Virus record (IMG/VR): IMGVR_UViG_3300043811_000165
Span: 1 to 59,868 of that record
DNA from: a virus
DNA: 59,868 nucleotides
Reading direction: 5' to 3' (one strand)
Shown here one piece after another: positions 39,974-48,603 of the stretch. The first letter of the stretch is position 1. Each line of letters starts with the position of its first letter. The position numbers and the translations under genes were made by a program. The notes below the pieces were generated by a model. That model did no database searches. It was not told where the DNA came from and saw only the letters and a list, made by a program, of their open reading frames with translations.

Positions 39974-40209
39974 GGTTTGGCCTCGTTCTGCCTGAGTGAC
40001 CCCTCGGCTTGAGACTTCTCGACAGCGTCCGCCGATCGCGTTCGCTCAGCAATTCTACCACTGTCTTTCGATGCGAGAATCAATTGGTCCAATCGGCTGT
40101 TCAGGGATAAATGAATCTCCCGGATGCTGGATTTATTATGCAGACCGACAATCACGCCCAAAATTCCCGGGACTGCGGCGATGAGCGCAACCTGAACGGC
40201 ATCAGTCAT
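39970..40209 (-). CDS. Small membrane protein with type II tail
   Basis: Starting at MTDAVQVALIAAVPGILGVI, the 79-aa protein has one TM segment and a charged helix (HLSLNSRLDQLILASKDSGR). It ends DAVEKSQAEGSLRQNEAKP. It is coupled by overlap to the coiled-coil TM protein upstream, and the pair may be holin-like. Confidence 0.5.
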   Translation of the reverse strand: MTDAVQVALIAAVPGILGVIVGLHNKSSIREIHLSLNSRLDQLILASKDSGRIAERTRSADAVEKSQAEGSLRQNEAKP

Positions 40210-40451
40210 TTTTGGTGGCCCATCAGTTGAATAATATATCCGAAAAGGATGCCGGCGATTGAACCCATACCCCAAACGATCCATTTGAAGTTTTCAAGGG
40301 CCCTGACCCGGCTTTCGATGTCTTCCGCTTTTTCTTTAGCGTCGTCTTTCATTTCCTGAAGGGACCTGATGATCCCGGCCAACTGCCAGCCATGCCTTAG
40401 CAGTTCGTCGCGATCTTCTTTTTTGAAACAGTTCTCATCGTGTTCATTCAT
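40206..40451 (-). CDS. Coiled-coil plus TM protein (holin-like layout)
   Basis: The 81-aa product has a helical charged region (SLQEMKDDAKEKAEDIESRV) and a C-terminal TM segment (WIVWGMGSIAGILFGYIIQL). This is the layout of XhlA-like lysis proteins. ATG at 40451 is used because the frame right after the repeat's AGGAG meets a stop. An ATG 18 bases earlier is possible. Confidence 0.5.
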   Translation of the reverse strand: MNEHDENCFKKEDRDELLRHGWQLAGIIRSLQEMKDDAKEKAEDIESRVRALENFKWIVWGMGSIAGILFGYIIQLMGHQK

Positions 40452-40531
40452 TCTGGGCTCACAAAACATCTCCTGGTCGAACGCTCCAGCATGGAAGCGG
40501 AGCCCCGATTCGACTGAGGCTAAAGAATTGT

Positions 40532-41572
40532 CTAACGTCTCGGATAAAACCATCCAAAAACACCAGCATTTATCGTTCCACCGGCGATCGGCGTGAGAGG
40601 CGGAACATTCGCGAACACTTCAATCGTCTGGCCGCTGATCACCCTGGCGATGTAGCGGCCCGGTACCTGAAATGCAGTTTGCAACGATCCATACGTGTTA
40701 TCCACATCACCGAAGTTTTTGGCATACCGGATGCCGTATTTCAGGCGCCAGACGATCTGGTTCGAGAAATCGGTGTATCCGGCGACTCCCGTCGTCGAAG
40801 CGACGAAGCGGTTAATCACGCCATCGTAGCCGGAAGGTACCTGAATCGACAAAATCAGCACGTCGAGACCGGTAAAAACTCCGCTGTCCTGGAAATCGGT
40901 GATCGGCAGCCCGTTCATGGGTCCGAATTCGTAGCCGTTCGAAGGCATCGCGAGGGGCGGATCGGGATCATAAACCGGCGCGCCAAGTTCTGGAATTCTG
41001 CAACACGATTTCAGTCCGCCGTGCTGCGCAACCCACTGCCACTTTTTCGCCCGACCGATCACTTCGAAGTCGTAGCGATTGGGAATCCACTGAGCCGGAG
41101 CAATCAGAGGATTGGACCGCTGAAGCGGCGGCGGCAATAGCGAGTCCGGCAGAATCGGCTGGGGTGACCAGTCGAGCGGAGGGCCAAGCGCGCCTCCTGG
41201 AACGCTGATGACGCTTCCAGGGGGTGGCAGGGCGAGGGGTTGGGTTCCGCCATTCGACCAGTAACGCCGGCCGTCAGAACCTTCGCGCCATCCGGCGGGA
41301 ACTTTGACCACGCTCCCTGGAGGCGTCATCGAACCCGGTAAAACTGTCGGCTGTGTGCCGGGGCCGGTCCATACCAATTGTCCGTTGGGTGAAATCACCC
41401 AACCTGCATTTGAGGATATTCCCGGCCCGGAAGTGATGGGGATGTTAATTGGGGGTGCTTGTGTTCCAGTCCAGTACCAGTTTCCATCCGGAGCCATGAG
41501 CCAGCCGGATGCTTGGGTGGTTACTGCTCCTGGGGGGATGTTCAGGGGTACTAAATCGCCAAAGCCTCTCAT
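40532..41572 (-). CDS. Structural-type protein with Trp-repeat N-terminus and jelly-roll-like C-terminus
   Basis: The 346-aa protein has three N-terminal repeats of the form PDGNWYWTGTQAP, PNGQLVWTGPGTQ and SDGRRYWSNGGTQ, then Pro-rich linkers. The beta-rich C-terminal region has VPSGYDGVINRFVASTTGVA and YIARVISGQTIEVFANVPPL. It may be a minor capsid or spike protein. No family is assigned. Confidence 0.55.
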   Translation of the reverse strand: MRGFGDLVPLNIPPGAVTTQASGWLMAPDGNWYWTGTQAPPINIPITSGPGISSNAGWVISPNGQLVWTGPGTQPTVLPGSMTPPGSVVKVPAGWREGSDGRRYWSNGGTQPLALPPPGSVISVPGGALGPPLDWSPQPILPDSLLPPPLQRSNPLIAPAQWIPNRYDFEVIGRAKKWQWVAQHGGLKSCCRIPELGAPVYDPDPPLAMPSNGYEFGPMNGLPITDFQDSGVFTGLDVLILSIQVPSGYDGVINRFVASTTGVAGYTDFSNQIVWRLKYGIRYAKNFGDVDNTYGSLQTAFQVPGRYIARVISGQTIEVFANVPPLTPIAGGTINAGVFGWFYPRR

Positions 41573-41892
41573 GATTTGGCCTCGTTCTGCATTCCGGCTT
41601 GTTCAAGTGTCGACTTCTCGACAGCGCCCTGTTTAGAAACACCGTCCAGGTAGGGACAACCCACCGAACCGTAGTGGATTCCGCCACAATTAGCACACCG
41701 TCCGGGCTCCTCTACCTTGGGAATGTACTTCATCGGCTGTTGAGCGCGGACAACAGCGATTCCCGTCATGTCGATTTCGCCCGACGAGTTGAAGCAGTGT
41801 CCGTAATCGGCGTCCCGCAACTTGCGGGCGATCTCATCGTACCCGGCGGCGCTGATTTCCAGGGTGACGTAGGTATGGGTGTGGCGGCTCAT
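41569..41892 (-). CDS. Small phage protein, CGGIHYG zinc-like, type II tail
   Basis: The first 45 residues (HTHTYVTLEISAAGYDEIAR...) match the N-terminus of the 42646-43191 gene almost exactly. CANCGGIHYGSVGCP is a zinc-knuckle-like segment. The end GAVEKSTLEQAGMQNEAKS is type II repeat sequence. The N-terminal domain belongs to a small phage family of unknown role. Confidence 0.55.
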   Translation of the reverse strand: MSRHTHTYVTLEISAAGYDEIARKLRDADYGHCFNSSGEIDMTGIAVVRAQQPMKYIPKVEEPGRCANCGGIHYGSVGCPYLDGVSKQGAVEKSTLEQAGMQNEAKS

Positions 41893-42158
41893 GTTTTTGG
41901 CTCCACGCGAATTAGACTACTGGCGACATGGTTCGTTGGGATTCCGCCGTTTCCCCAATCGACCACGACGCGAGTGGGTGTGAGATTCACGACTACGCCA
42001 TTTTGACGATTCCTGAAGTATGGATTTTTTCTGACTGGAAGTTTTACTCTGTCTCCTACTGCGAAGTCGCACTGTCGAGCAGTCACAGTTTCACGCGAAG
42101 AACCCGACTCCGACGAGGACAAAACATCGAGATCGATACCGTCCACAAGTCCGATCAT
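41889..42158 (-). CDS. SH3-like small protein
   Basis: ATG at 42158 overlaps the upstream TAA. The 89-aa product contains FAVGDRVKLPVRKNP and GVVVNLTPTRVVVDWGNGGI, an SH3/KOW-like barrel pattern. It may bind nucleic acid or protein. Function unknown. Confidence 0.5.
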   Translation of the reverse strand: MIGLVDGIDLDVLSSSESGSSRETVTARQCDFAVGDRVKLPVRKNPYFRNRQNGVVVNLTPTRVVVDWGNGGIPTNHVASSLIRVEPKT

Positions 42159-42649
42159 TAAGCCGGCTCCCCTCCCCACAGGATAAGCTGAATTTGCCTG
42201 TCACTGCTCGAAGTGGTCGCAATCTCGACATGCAAAAGACCAGGCGAGGGAACGACCAGCAAGCAGGAAAGCAACTGCTGCTGCGACCAGGTCGGCTCCG
42301 CGATCAGTTCCGCCGTCTCCGGCTGCTTCGTGACAAATTCGGAAATCAGCGGAACATCGGTACAGGTTTCGCGGACCTGAAATGAATCCGTGCCTGACGA
42401 ATCGCCGGTGAACGTGTAGCCCCAGATTGCGGAGCCGGGTTTCATATAGACCTGATATTCGTAGGAGTCGAAGGCAGGGATTTGCTGCGACTGCGTGTCG
42501 TTCGGGACACACCAGGATTTGGAGCGGTAGGCTTTCAATCGTCGGAGAGCGTTGTACTGCTCGATGGCCAGTGCGCTGAATTTCAAATTGCACCGCTGCA
42601 AGGTTTTGAGCACGAAGCCGTCGAGGATGGGGTAGGGTAGTGCGCTCAT
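42158..42649 (-). CDS. Jelly-roll-like minor structural protein
   Basis: The 163-aa product has beta-strand-rich segments, GSAIWGYTFTGDSSGTDSFQ and GLLHVEIATTSSSDRQIQLI. They resemble a single jelly-roll and, in general layout, the 43429-43878 protein. It is in the middle of the structural module. Confidence 0.5.
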   Translation of the reverse strand: MSALPYPILDGFVLKTLQRCNLKFSALAIEQYNALRRLKAYRSKSWCVPNDTQSQQIPAFDSYEYQVYMKPGSAIWGYTFTGDSSGTDSFQVRETCTDVPLISEFVTKQPETAELIAEPTWSQQQLLSCLLVVPSPGLLHVEIATTSSSDRQIQLILWGGEPA

Positions 42650-43191
42650 GATTTGGCCTCGCTCTGCACTTCGGCTTGTTCAGGTGTTGACTTCTCGACA
42701 TTGACCGCTGGAGTGAATGAGTGACTCATATCCGAGCCGTCACCGCGATAATGGGCTCGCTCCGTGTATCCGCACGTCGTATTCCCAATCGGATAAACAC
42801 ACACGGGTTGAGGCGTTACCAGCCGCGCGCGCATTCCTTCAATTGCCAGATTGCAGCCGCGACTGTGGCGCGCGCCGATTGAGCACGGCACACAACAGAA
42901 TTCCGCATAGCCTTCTGCTGACGCGGTGCAGGCAAATCGATCACACTTTGGATTTTTGCACGCGTAAAACTCAATGATCTGCGAACCCGGCTTAACCGGT
43001 TCGGCGTATGCCGGGAAGGTTTGCACCGGCGGCGTGGACTCGCGAGCCCGCGTTACTGCAATTCCCGTCATGTCGATTTCGCCCGAAGAATTGAAGCAGT
43101 GTCCGTAATCGGCATCCCGAAGTTTGCGCGCGATCTCATCGTACCCAATGGCGCTGATTTCCAGAGTGACGTACGTGTGCGTGTGCCTCAA
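42646..43191 (-). CDS. Paralogue of the 41569-41892 protein with extra Cys-rich domain
   Basis: The N-terminal ~46 residues are nearly identical to the 41569-41892 gene. A Cys-rich region follows (YACKNPKCDRFACTASAEGY, CCVPCSIGARHSRGCNLA). The tail NVEKSTPEQAEVQSEAKS comes from a type II repeat. Gene duplication with domain gain is evident. Confidence 0.55.
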   Translation of the reverse strand: MRHTHTYVTLEISAIGYDEIARKLRDADYGHCFNSSGEIDMTGIAVTRARESTPPVQTFPAYAEPVKPGSQIIEFYACKNPKCDRFACTASAEGYAEFCCVPCSIGARHSRGCNLAIEGMRARLVTPQPVCVYPIGNTTCGYTERAHYRGDGSDMSHSFTPAVNVEKSTPEQAEVQSEAKS

Positions 43192-43364
43192 TTGCTACCT
43201 CCAACTGCGACTGTCATCATCGACCCATTCGGGCCGTTAACAGACCGCTCGCAGTTAGGCGGACCCGGCTCGCCTGGACGAAGAAGGTTCCCGTGTGGTC
43301 GTAGACCGAGAATCATCTCAACGCGCTTTAGGCGCTCTTCGATTGTCATCTCGTCCATGGTCAC
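43188..43364 (-). CDS. Small cassette protein
   Basis: GTG at 43364 (or ATG two codons later) follows AGGAGGGG of a type I copy. The 58-aa product (MTMDEMTIEERLKRVEMILG...) is helical, then Gly/Pro-rich. Its stop overlaps the next ATG. Function unknown. Confidence 0.45.
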   Translation of the reverse strand: MTMDEMTIEERLKRVEMILGLRPHGNLLRPGEPGPPNCERSVNGPNGSMMTVAVGGSN

Positions 43365-43428
43365 AATCCCCTCCTGGTCGAACGGAACCGCGTCCGCGCG
43401 AAGACCGGACTGCGATGAGGCCAAACCA

Positions 43429-43878
43429 TCATTGCGCCCGGCTCGCAATCTTATAAAGTTTGATCCCTTTGAACACAATTTGCAACGGGTTTGTTGCATC
43501 CGACAGATCCGCAATGTCGATCAGGATCTTGGAGCCTGCGGGAAACAGGTGAGCTGGCGAAATCACAGTGGGATCGTTCGAGGATTGCGACAGGGCGCCG
43601 GAGTTGATAAAGCCGCTTTCGAGCTGGTAACCGGTCGAATCGGCAAGCCGGAACTGGAACGAGCCGGTGAACAGCGAAATATACATGCCGAACAGGTAGA
43701 AATCGGCGTCCGTCTGGATCGACACTGTGTCGCCGTCGATTTCCTGAAGGGCCGTTAGTTGGCCGTTGGGCGGGTTGTAGACATAGTCGAAGGGTTTGGG
43801 CTCAGTTGATGCGTTCGGATCGAGCGCGAGGCCCTGGAAGTAGTCTGGTGCGAATTGGTTTATGGGGTATGTGCTCAT
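43429..43878 (-). CDS. Jelly-roll-like minor structural protein
   Basis: The 149-aa product (FDYVYNPPNGQLTALQEIDG, FYLFGMYISLFTGSFQFRLA, FPAGSKILIDIADLSDATNP) has about eight predicted strands without a signal peptide, consistent with a single jelly-roll capsid or penton-like protein. Assignment is by composition and context. Confidence 0.5.
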   Translation of the reverse strand: MSTYPINQFAPDYFQGLALDPNASTEPKPFDYVYNPPNGQLTALQEIDGDTVSIQTDADFYLFGMYISLFTGSFQFRLADSTGYQLESGFINSGALSQSSNDPTVISPAHLFPAGSKILIDIADLSDATNPLQIVFKGIKLYKIASRAQ

Positions 43879-43935
43879 GGTTTGGCCTCGTTCTGCTCTC
43901 CGTCTTCGTTCAAATCTTCGTTTCTCGACAGCGGC

Positions 43936-44127
43936 CTATTTCACCTTGCGCACCAGCGCCTTGATCTTTCTGAGCGTTGACGCTGCGCTCGCCTTTCGCC
44001 GCGGGTTCTTCCGTTTGGCAGTCTTGCGCCTGGCCGATGCCCGCCGCGTCGTCCGCCGTTTCGAATTCTTTCTCTTTTTCGGCGCGTATTTTTTCCGCCA
44101 CGCCGGTGAGCCGAATTTCAGAGCCAT
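43936..44127 (-). CDS. Lys/Arg-rich DNA-condensing-like virion protein
   Basis: The 63-aa product starts MALKFGSPAWRKKYAPKKRK and is more than 40% Lys/Arg (RRTTRRASARRKTAKRKNPR). The pI is extreme, so it probably binds DNA inside the virion. ATG at 44127 follows GGGGAG. Confidence 0.6.
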   Translation of the reverse strand: MALKFGSPAWRKKYAPKKRKNSKRRTTRRASARRKTAKRKNPRRKASAASTLRKIKALVRKVK

Positions 44128-44212
44128 GTTTTTCTCCCCTTCATTCCAAAACCCCTCCTGGTCGAACGCTGAAGTCCACCATCGAAGCGCGAACGCCCGA
44201 TGAGGCCAAATT

Positions 44213-44413
44213 ATGAGCAAGTCCGGAGCAACCGTCGGAGGGGCAATCACCCCGGACTCGACTCAAATCCCCCTGCCCTATGACAAACAGAAGGAAACCG
44301 GTGAAGACGTTCCTCCCAGAACTACCGCCTTCACCAATTCGTTTACTGCACGCCGCGAGCGAACAGACCGACCAGTTCTACCAGCAGAATCGCGCCGACA
44401 CCCGAAGAACTGA
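44213..44413 (+). CDS. Possible small rightward gene convergent to the capsid-like gene
   Basis: The ATG lies at the expected distance from the outer GAGG of a type I copy, on the opposite strand to the surrounding module. The 66-aa product (SGATVGGAITPDSTQIPLPY...) looks protein-like at first but ends antisense to the 44343-45041 gene. The outer end may be translating outward here by chance. Confidence 0.35.
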   Translation: MSKSGATVGGAITPDSTQIPLPYDKQKETGEDVPPRTTAFTNSFTARRERTDRPVLPAESRRHPKN

Positions 44414-45041
44414 GCACCTGCGACGTGTTCGAACCGGTCAGATAGGCCATGAAGCTCATTTGATTGGCGATCACCAGTTTCACCGACAGCATGTTCATCG
44501 ACTGACGGCCGGGTAGACCGTTGGTGTAGAACGACTCCGCAGTTTTGGTGGTGTAGCCGGAAATCCCCATCCCCGAAGAGAAGTGGCGGATGTTCGCGCG
44601 CTGGTAGTTCTTGTCTCCCAGCCAGAAGTCGAATGCCCACGAATCGAGCAGCGTTTGCAGATCCGAGCGTAAAATACCCTCGGACCAGTTGAACCGGATC
44701 CCGAACACCGAAAAAGCCTTCGGCGCGTCGAGTTTCCCGTTCTGCGTCATGTTGGTCTGGGCAAGCGTCTTGCCCGAACCGTTTTCGACGTTGGTGAACC
44801 ACGAAGCGTTGCCGCCCTGGTTACCGGTGATCGATCCACTCGCAGTGTAGGTCACCGTGTCGTACAGCGGGGTGTCCTCGACGTCGAGCTGATTCGAAAT
44901 GTAAATCTGACCGCGAAAACTATTGATGATGAACTGCTGTTGGGCAGTGATCGCGGCTTGAGCGTTCGCCTGCATGTTCGCGGCGACGTTCTGAATTGCG
45001 GCTTGCGTGGCCTGTTGGGCCATTGCTGCGGATAACGACAT
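44343..45041 (-). CDS. Candidate major capsid-like protein
   Basis: The 232-aa product has an Ala/Gln-rich helical N-terminus (MSLSAAMAQQATQAAIQNVA) and then a beta-rich body. FSVFGIRFNWSEGILRSDLQ and DFWLGDKNYQRANIRHFSSG align with the protein at 23659-24387. Its position inside the module of small membrane and basic proteins makes it a good capsid candidate. A structure prediction would decide. Confidence 0.5.
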   Translation of the reverse strand: MSLSAAMAQQATQAAIQNVAANMQANAQAAITAQQQFIINSFRGQIYISNQLDVEDTPLYDTVTYTASGSITGNQGGNASWFTNVENGSGKTLAQTNMTQNGKLDAPKAFSVFGIRFNWSEGILRSDLQTLLDSWAFDFWLGDKNYQRANIRHFSSGMGISGYTTKTAESFYTNGLPGRQSMNMLSVKLVIANQMSFMAYLTGSNTSQVLSSSGVGAILLVELVGLFARGVQ

Positions 45042-45093
45042 TTGGTTTCTTCTGATTTCCTTTCTTTTTATTCGGAGTCAGTTGACCCTAAAA

Positions 45094-45654
45094 CTAAGCT
45101 GCGATGGCGTACGGAGCCGGATATGCGCTCGTGACGCCGCCGCCCATCGGACCTCCGGCACTCAGAACAACGGGGGTCTGAGGAACCGGGAACCTGCCGG
45201 GAACGAAGTCCCGAAGACCAGTGAGACCGATGGTCGAACCGACCGAGGGAATCCACTGATTGATTGCGATCTGGCCCGCCGCCATCAGCCCGCCGAATGC
45301 GACGGCCGCGCCAAATTCTTTATCCACGAAACCGCCTGCGTAGCCAGTTGCGAGTGCGATTGCGACCGAAGACGCGACTGCACCGAAAGCGTTGCCGGTG
45401 AGCGTGGCCGGAAGCGCGGTCATCACGAGATTGTTTACCCCGAGTCCGACCAGTCCTCCTGCGACCAGTTCCACCATCTTCATCGGCTTGACGTTGCCGC
45501 CAAGAAATTGCGGGTTGCGGCGGCGCCGGTGACCGCGGATCGGATTGTGCCGGCGATGCGGATTGCGGGCGTGCATTCGACGGACACCGCTGTGTTTACG
45601 GTTCCGAGCAGACGCATGGCGCGGCCTGCTGGCGCGACGTTTGGTATGTGCCAT
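45094..45654 (-). CDS. Arg-rich 'RRNP' protein with membrane segment
   Basis: The 186-aa product starts with an Arg/His-rich stretch (RRASRPRHASARNRKHSGVR, RRHNPIRGHRRRRNP). Hydrophobic Gly/Ala-rich segments follow, then GLRDFVPGRFPVPQTPVV, a motif shared with the 48966-49424 protein. Such RRNP proteins are common in metagenomic virus-like contigs. A DNA-membrane link in the virion is inferred. Confidence 0.6.
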   Translation of the reverse strand: MAHTKRRASRPRHASARNRKHSGVRRMHARNPHRRHNPIRGHRRRRNPQFLGGNVKPMKMVELVAGGLVGLGVNNLVMTALPATLTGNAFGAVASSVAIALATGYAGGFVDKEFGAAVAFGGLMAAGQIAINQWIPSVGSTIGLTGLRDFVPGRFPVPQTPVVLSAGGPMGGGVTSAYPAPYAIAA

Positions 45655-45671
45655 TGACCTTGTTTCTCCTG

Positions 45672-45689
45672 TGGGATTTAGAAATCCCA
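45672..45689. other. Perfect inverted repeat in the leader of the RRNP gene
   Basis: TGGGATTT-AG-AAATCCCA sits 18-35 bases upstream of the ATG at 45654 on the minus strand. It could be an operator or a leader hairpin. The 45655-45917 gap otherwise holds only a degenerate type I copy. Confidence 0.4.
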
Positions 45690-45917
45690 GCGTCAGCATG
45701 TGCGCGTTGCGCTGGGTTCGACGAGGATTTGCCATTCTGGTCACTTTCGTGATCATCATGGTTTGGTTCCTCGACTGTTGGCCAGAGAGCGGACGGGACT
45801 CGTTAGTCTTTGTACACTCTGCGGATTGCGAACTGGTTTTGACATGTTTTTGACCTCCGCGTCAGCTTCCCGGACGAAACGACTTGTGATCGCCCGACCA
45901 GGAGAGGCTCTCGATCA

Positions 45918-46262
45918 TCACCGGACCATCGAATGGGGACGCTCCAGCACGACGGTGAGCGTGCCGCCCGTTCCTGCACCTGCAACCTTGGTGGCTGTGA
46001 CCGACACCGAATTTGTCAGAGCCCAGGTCAGCACTGGTGCGCCGGCCGTTCCGACGGTGTTTAAATACACCTTGATCGTCGGAAACAGAAAAGTCGTATC
46101 GCTCAACGGAGATTGCCAGTTGTGTGTGACGACTGCGGTGGTGTCGGCGTCAACGAAACCGATCTGCGCTGTGACCATGTTGTCCCCGTTGGGACCGGTT
46201 TGCACCACTGTCGGCGGAACGGTTCCCGTTGCTGGATATGCGTAAGTTACGGTACCTGCCAT
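45918..46262 (-). CDS. Beta-rich structural-type protein
   Basis: The 114-aa product (VTYAYPATGTVPPTVVQTGP, VTHNWQSPLSDTTFLFPTIK, TWALTNSVSVTATKVAGAG) has regular beta alternation and belongs in style to phage structural proteins. It is just upstream of a degenerate type I repeat. Confidence 0.5.
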   Translation of the reverse strand: MAGTVTYAYPATGTVPPTVVQTGPNGDNMVTAQIGFVDADTTAVVTHNWQSPLSDTTFLFPTIKVYLNTVGTAGAPVLTWALTNSVSVTATKVAGAGTGGTLTVVLERPHSMVR

Positions 46263-46264
46263 TG

Positions 46265-47602
46265 TTATTCTCCCTTCAAAATGCCGGCCGTGGCCGGGAC
46301 TGCGTTGATATTGGCATCTCGCAATTTGAGATGCGGAACTTTCACGCGCGGATCGACGACCATGGTTTTACCGGCGTCCTTTGTGCGGCGTGAAAAAGCG
46401 ATGTCTTCCGATTCGAATCCATACGGATTCGCTGGATTAAGAATCGGTACAAATGGCTGTTCGATATCGGCCAGCGCGGACCGGCGCATCAGCACCAGCG
46501 GGAATCCGGTCCAGTCGATTTTCATCAGAACGTTCTGCTCAGCGAGCACTTCGAGAGGAATCGAGACATTGACAGGATCGCCGAAATAACCCACAGACGA
46601 TTTAGTTACGGGACTGATGTGTTCATCGGACTGGCAGTGGCACCAGCCGCAGGCGATGTCGATGTTCTGGTAGGTGTCTAGATCACCGATCAGGTTTTTC
46701 ACATGCTCGATTTCGATAAGATTGTCGTCATCGATCCAGAGCACGTAATCAACGTGATCTTCCTTGAGCACTTGTAGGGTCATCACGGCTCGCGTAACGT
46801 AGACGTTCGAGCAATACGCCATGAAGGGCACCACGTTATAGCGGGCTTCGAGCCAACTGATCAGACCGCAAATATGGGCTACCCAGCTCGAGCAGAAACG
46901 TTCGCCGGGCATACACACCGCAATCGTTTTGCGGGCTTTCGGTTCGGCGAAGTTGTTGCCCTTGCGGGAAGCGAAGATCTGTTCTCCTACTTGATAGGCT
47001 TCCGCGCGATTTTGCGCCTCGTAAACTTTGTCGCTCTCGATCGATCTGTCGCCGAACGGGTGCCGGTGTGGAAAAAGTAGATGTCGGCCATCCGCAATTT
47101 GTTTTTCAGTATCTGCGGCCTCGAAAAAATCGTTGTCGGCATACATTGATTCGTACGCCGGATAGAAAACGTGTCCCAATCGGTCGTATCGCGACCTGGT
47201 GAGCACTGGCATCACCATTATTCGCCGGTCATGCTCCGATGGCGTGCCAGTTGAAACTTCCACCACTTCTTTCCCTGAATCGGAAACAACTTCGGCAATT
47301 TGGAAATCCCAGTTCTCGCAAGGAAACTGATCATCCGCAGCAACGATCAGAACGTCACCCGTTGCATATTGTGCGCCGATATTCACTGCGTCCACGTAGC
47401 ACCGGCGTCCGGTGTTCCAGACGGCCCGGAAACCTCGTGTCGCTGGAAACTCTGGTAACTCATCGAAGCCCCACCGTCTATCGACGATCAGAATGTACTC
47501 GACGGATGCGAAATCGTTCGCGGCACCGCGCCACGCGTCGTAGATAGCCTGCCATTTATCCGGCCGGGCCGACGGGTGAATGATAGAGAACATTGGTTTC
47601 AT
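46265..47602 (-). CDS. Tandem family-2-like glycosyltransferase
   Basis: The 445-aa protein has two GT-A-like units. The first has FSIIHPSARPDKWQAIYDAW and DVLIVAADDQF (around residue 110). The second has VDYVLWIDDDNLIEI around residue 290 and WTGFPLVLMRRSALADI. Both have the acidic DDD/DDQ metal-site pattern. It could glycosylate virion or host surface components. Confidence 0.65.
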   Translation of the reverse strand: MKPMFSIIHPSARPDKWQAIYDAWRGAANDFASVEYILIVDRRWGFDELPEFPATRGFRAVWNTGRRCYVDAVNIGAQYATGDVLIVAADDQFPCENWDFQIAEVVSDSGKEVVEVSTGTPSEHDRRIMVMPVLTRSRYDRLGHVFYPAYESMYADNDFFEAADTEKQIADGRHLLFPHRHPFGDRSIESDKVYEAQNRAEAYQVGEQIFASRKGNNFAEPKARKTIAVCMPGERFCSSWVAHICGLISWLEARYNVVPFMAYCSNVYVTRAVMTLQVLKEDHVDYVLWIDDDNLIEIEHVKNLIGDLDTYQNIDIACGWCHCQSDEHISPVTKSSVGYFGDPVNVSIPLEVLAEQNVLMKIDWTGFPLVLMRRSALADIEQPFVPILNPANPYGFESEDIAFSRRTKDAGKTMVVDPRVKVPHLKLRDANINAVPATAGILKGE

Positions 47603-47853
47603 TTGCTATTCAACCCTCCGACCACTTTCCCCGCCATAAATCCCGTTGCAAACTCGGCAACCGCTCCGATCTTTTCATTCGTGGGCTTTTCCCGCCAAAC
47701 TTCGTACATCACAAACGCAATCGCCGCCGCCGCCTGCACCCACGGATCGGTCATATAAACGGACACGCCGAAACCCAATGCCGCGTGGCCCCATGCGCAG
47801 GAATTCGGCGGGAAGTACGGCACGGATTTCGCGTATTCGAGAAGTTCGTTCAC
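47599..47853 (-). CDS. Small membrane protein
   Basis: This 84-aa protein has hydrophobic stretches around AALGFGVSVYM and AAAAIAFVMYEVW, and ends GFMAGKVVGGLNSK. It overlaps the glycosyltransferase start by ATGA. Function unknown. Confidence 0.5.
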   Translation of the reverse strand: MNELLEYAKSVPYFPPNSCAWGHAALGFGVSVYMTDPWVQAAAAIAFVMYEVWREKPTNEKIGAVAEFATGFMAGKVVGGLNSK

Positions 47854-48603
47854 TCAACCACCAATCCCCGGACTTGCGCCCAAATCCGCCCTCTTGGGCA
47901 ACACCTTGTACCGTCCTCCATATAGCGCCATCGACGGATCACGCGGCTTGTAGACCAGCATCGGAACGACGCCTCCCGCGTGTTCATGGCCCAGCGGATG
48001 ATAGAAGTCGACCAGTTCTTTGCCGTCCTTCTCGAACTTCTTTTTCGTCCGGTATGTCAGCTCAAGCACGGCGCCGATAATCATGTGCTCCCTGAAATCG
48101 TCTGCCTTGAAACCGTAGTTCTCAAGCAGCCGCCGTGGGATTTCCTGATCGCCGCCGCGGAAGTACATTTGGTTTCCGGCTTCGTTGAACGCGACGTAGA
48201 CCACATCGGATTTCTTCGCGCGATCCGGATCCGGAGCTTCGAGGTTGAATCGCTTGCCGCGCTCCGTCTGAATCACCATCGACGTGAGTGTTCCAGCGGT
48301 CCAAAGATTCGTGTGTACGTGGACCCGTTCGACTATTTCGAGCACTTCGTTCGGCGGCATCCCGTGGAACATTTCGTACATTGCAGCCGCTTCGCCCGCA
48401 GGGTTCTTGCTAAACAATTTTTTGAGCGCGTTGGTTGCTTTGCGCCCGGCTGCGGAGTGCGCAAGAGCAGCAGTGACCATGCCGGTACCTGGATTGCGTG
48501 TTCCAGCCGCAGTGCAGATGGCGTAGGCGGAACGGGCTGATTTGCTCTTCTTCACTTGTTTTACGCAACGCTCGAATTTGGCGGGGTTCTTTTTTGGCCT
48601 CAT
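47854..48603 (-). CDS. Conserved virus-contig protein starting inside a repeat
   Basis: The ATG belongs to a type I repeat (CGATGAGGCC), giving MRPKKNPAKFERCVKQVKKS. In the 249-aa product AYAICTAAGTRNPG and MFHGMPPNEVLEIVERVHVH match a family I recognise in metagenomic viral contigs (KxxxKCVxxVKKS...EFHGxPP). GGDQEIPRRL and HMIIGAVLELTYRT follow. Function unknown. Confidence 0.6.
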   Translation of the reverse strand: MRPKKNPAKFERCVKQVKKSKSARSAYAICTAAGTRNPGTGMVTAALAHSAAGRKATNALKKLFSKNPAGEAAAMYEMFHGMPPNEVLEIVERVHVHTNLWTAGTLTSMVIQTERGKRFNLEAPDPDRAKKSDVVYVAFNEAGNQMYFRGGDQEIPRRLLENYGFKADDFREHMIIGAVLELTYRTKKKFEKDGKELVDFYHPLGHEHAGGVVPMLVYKPRDPSMALYGGRYKVLPKRADLGASPGIGG

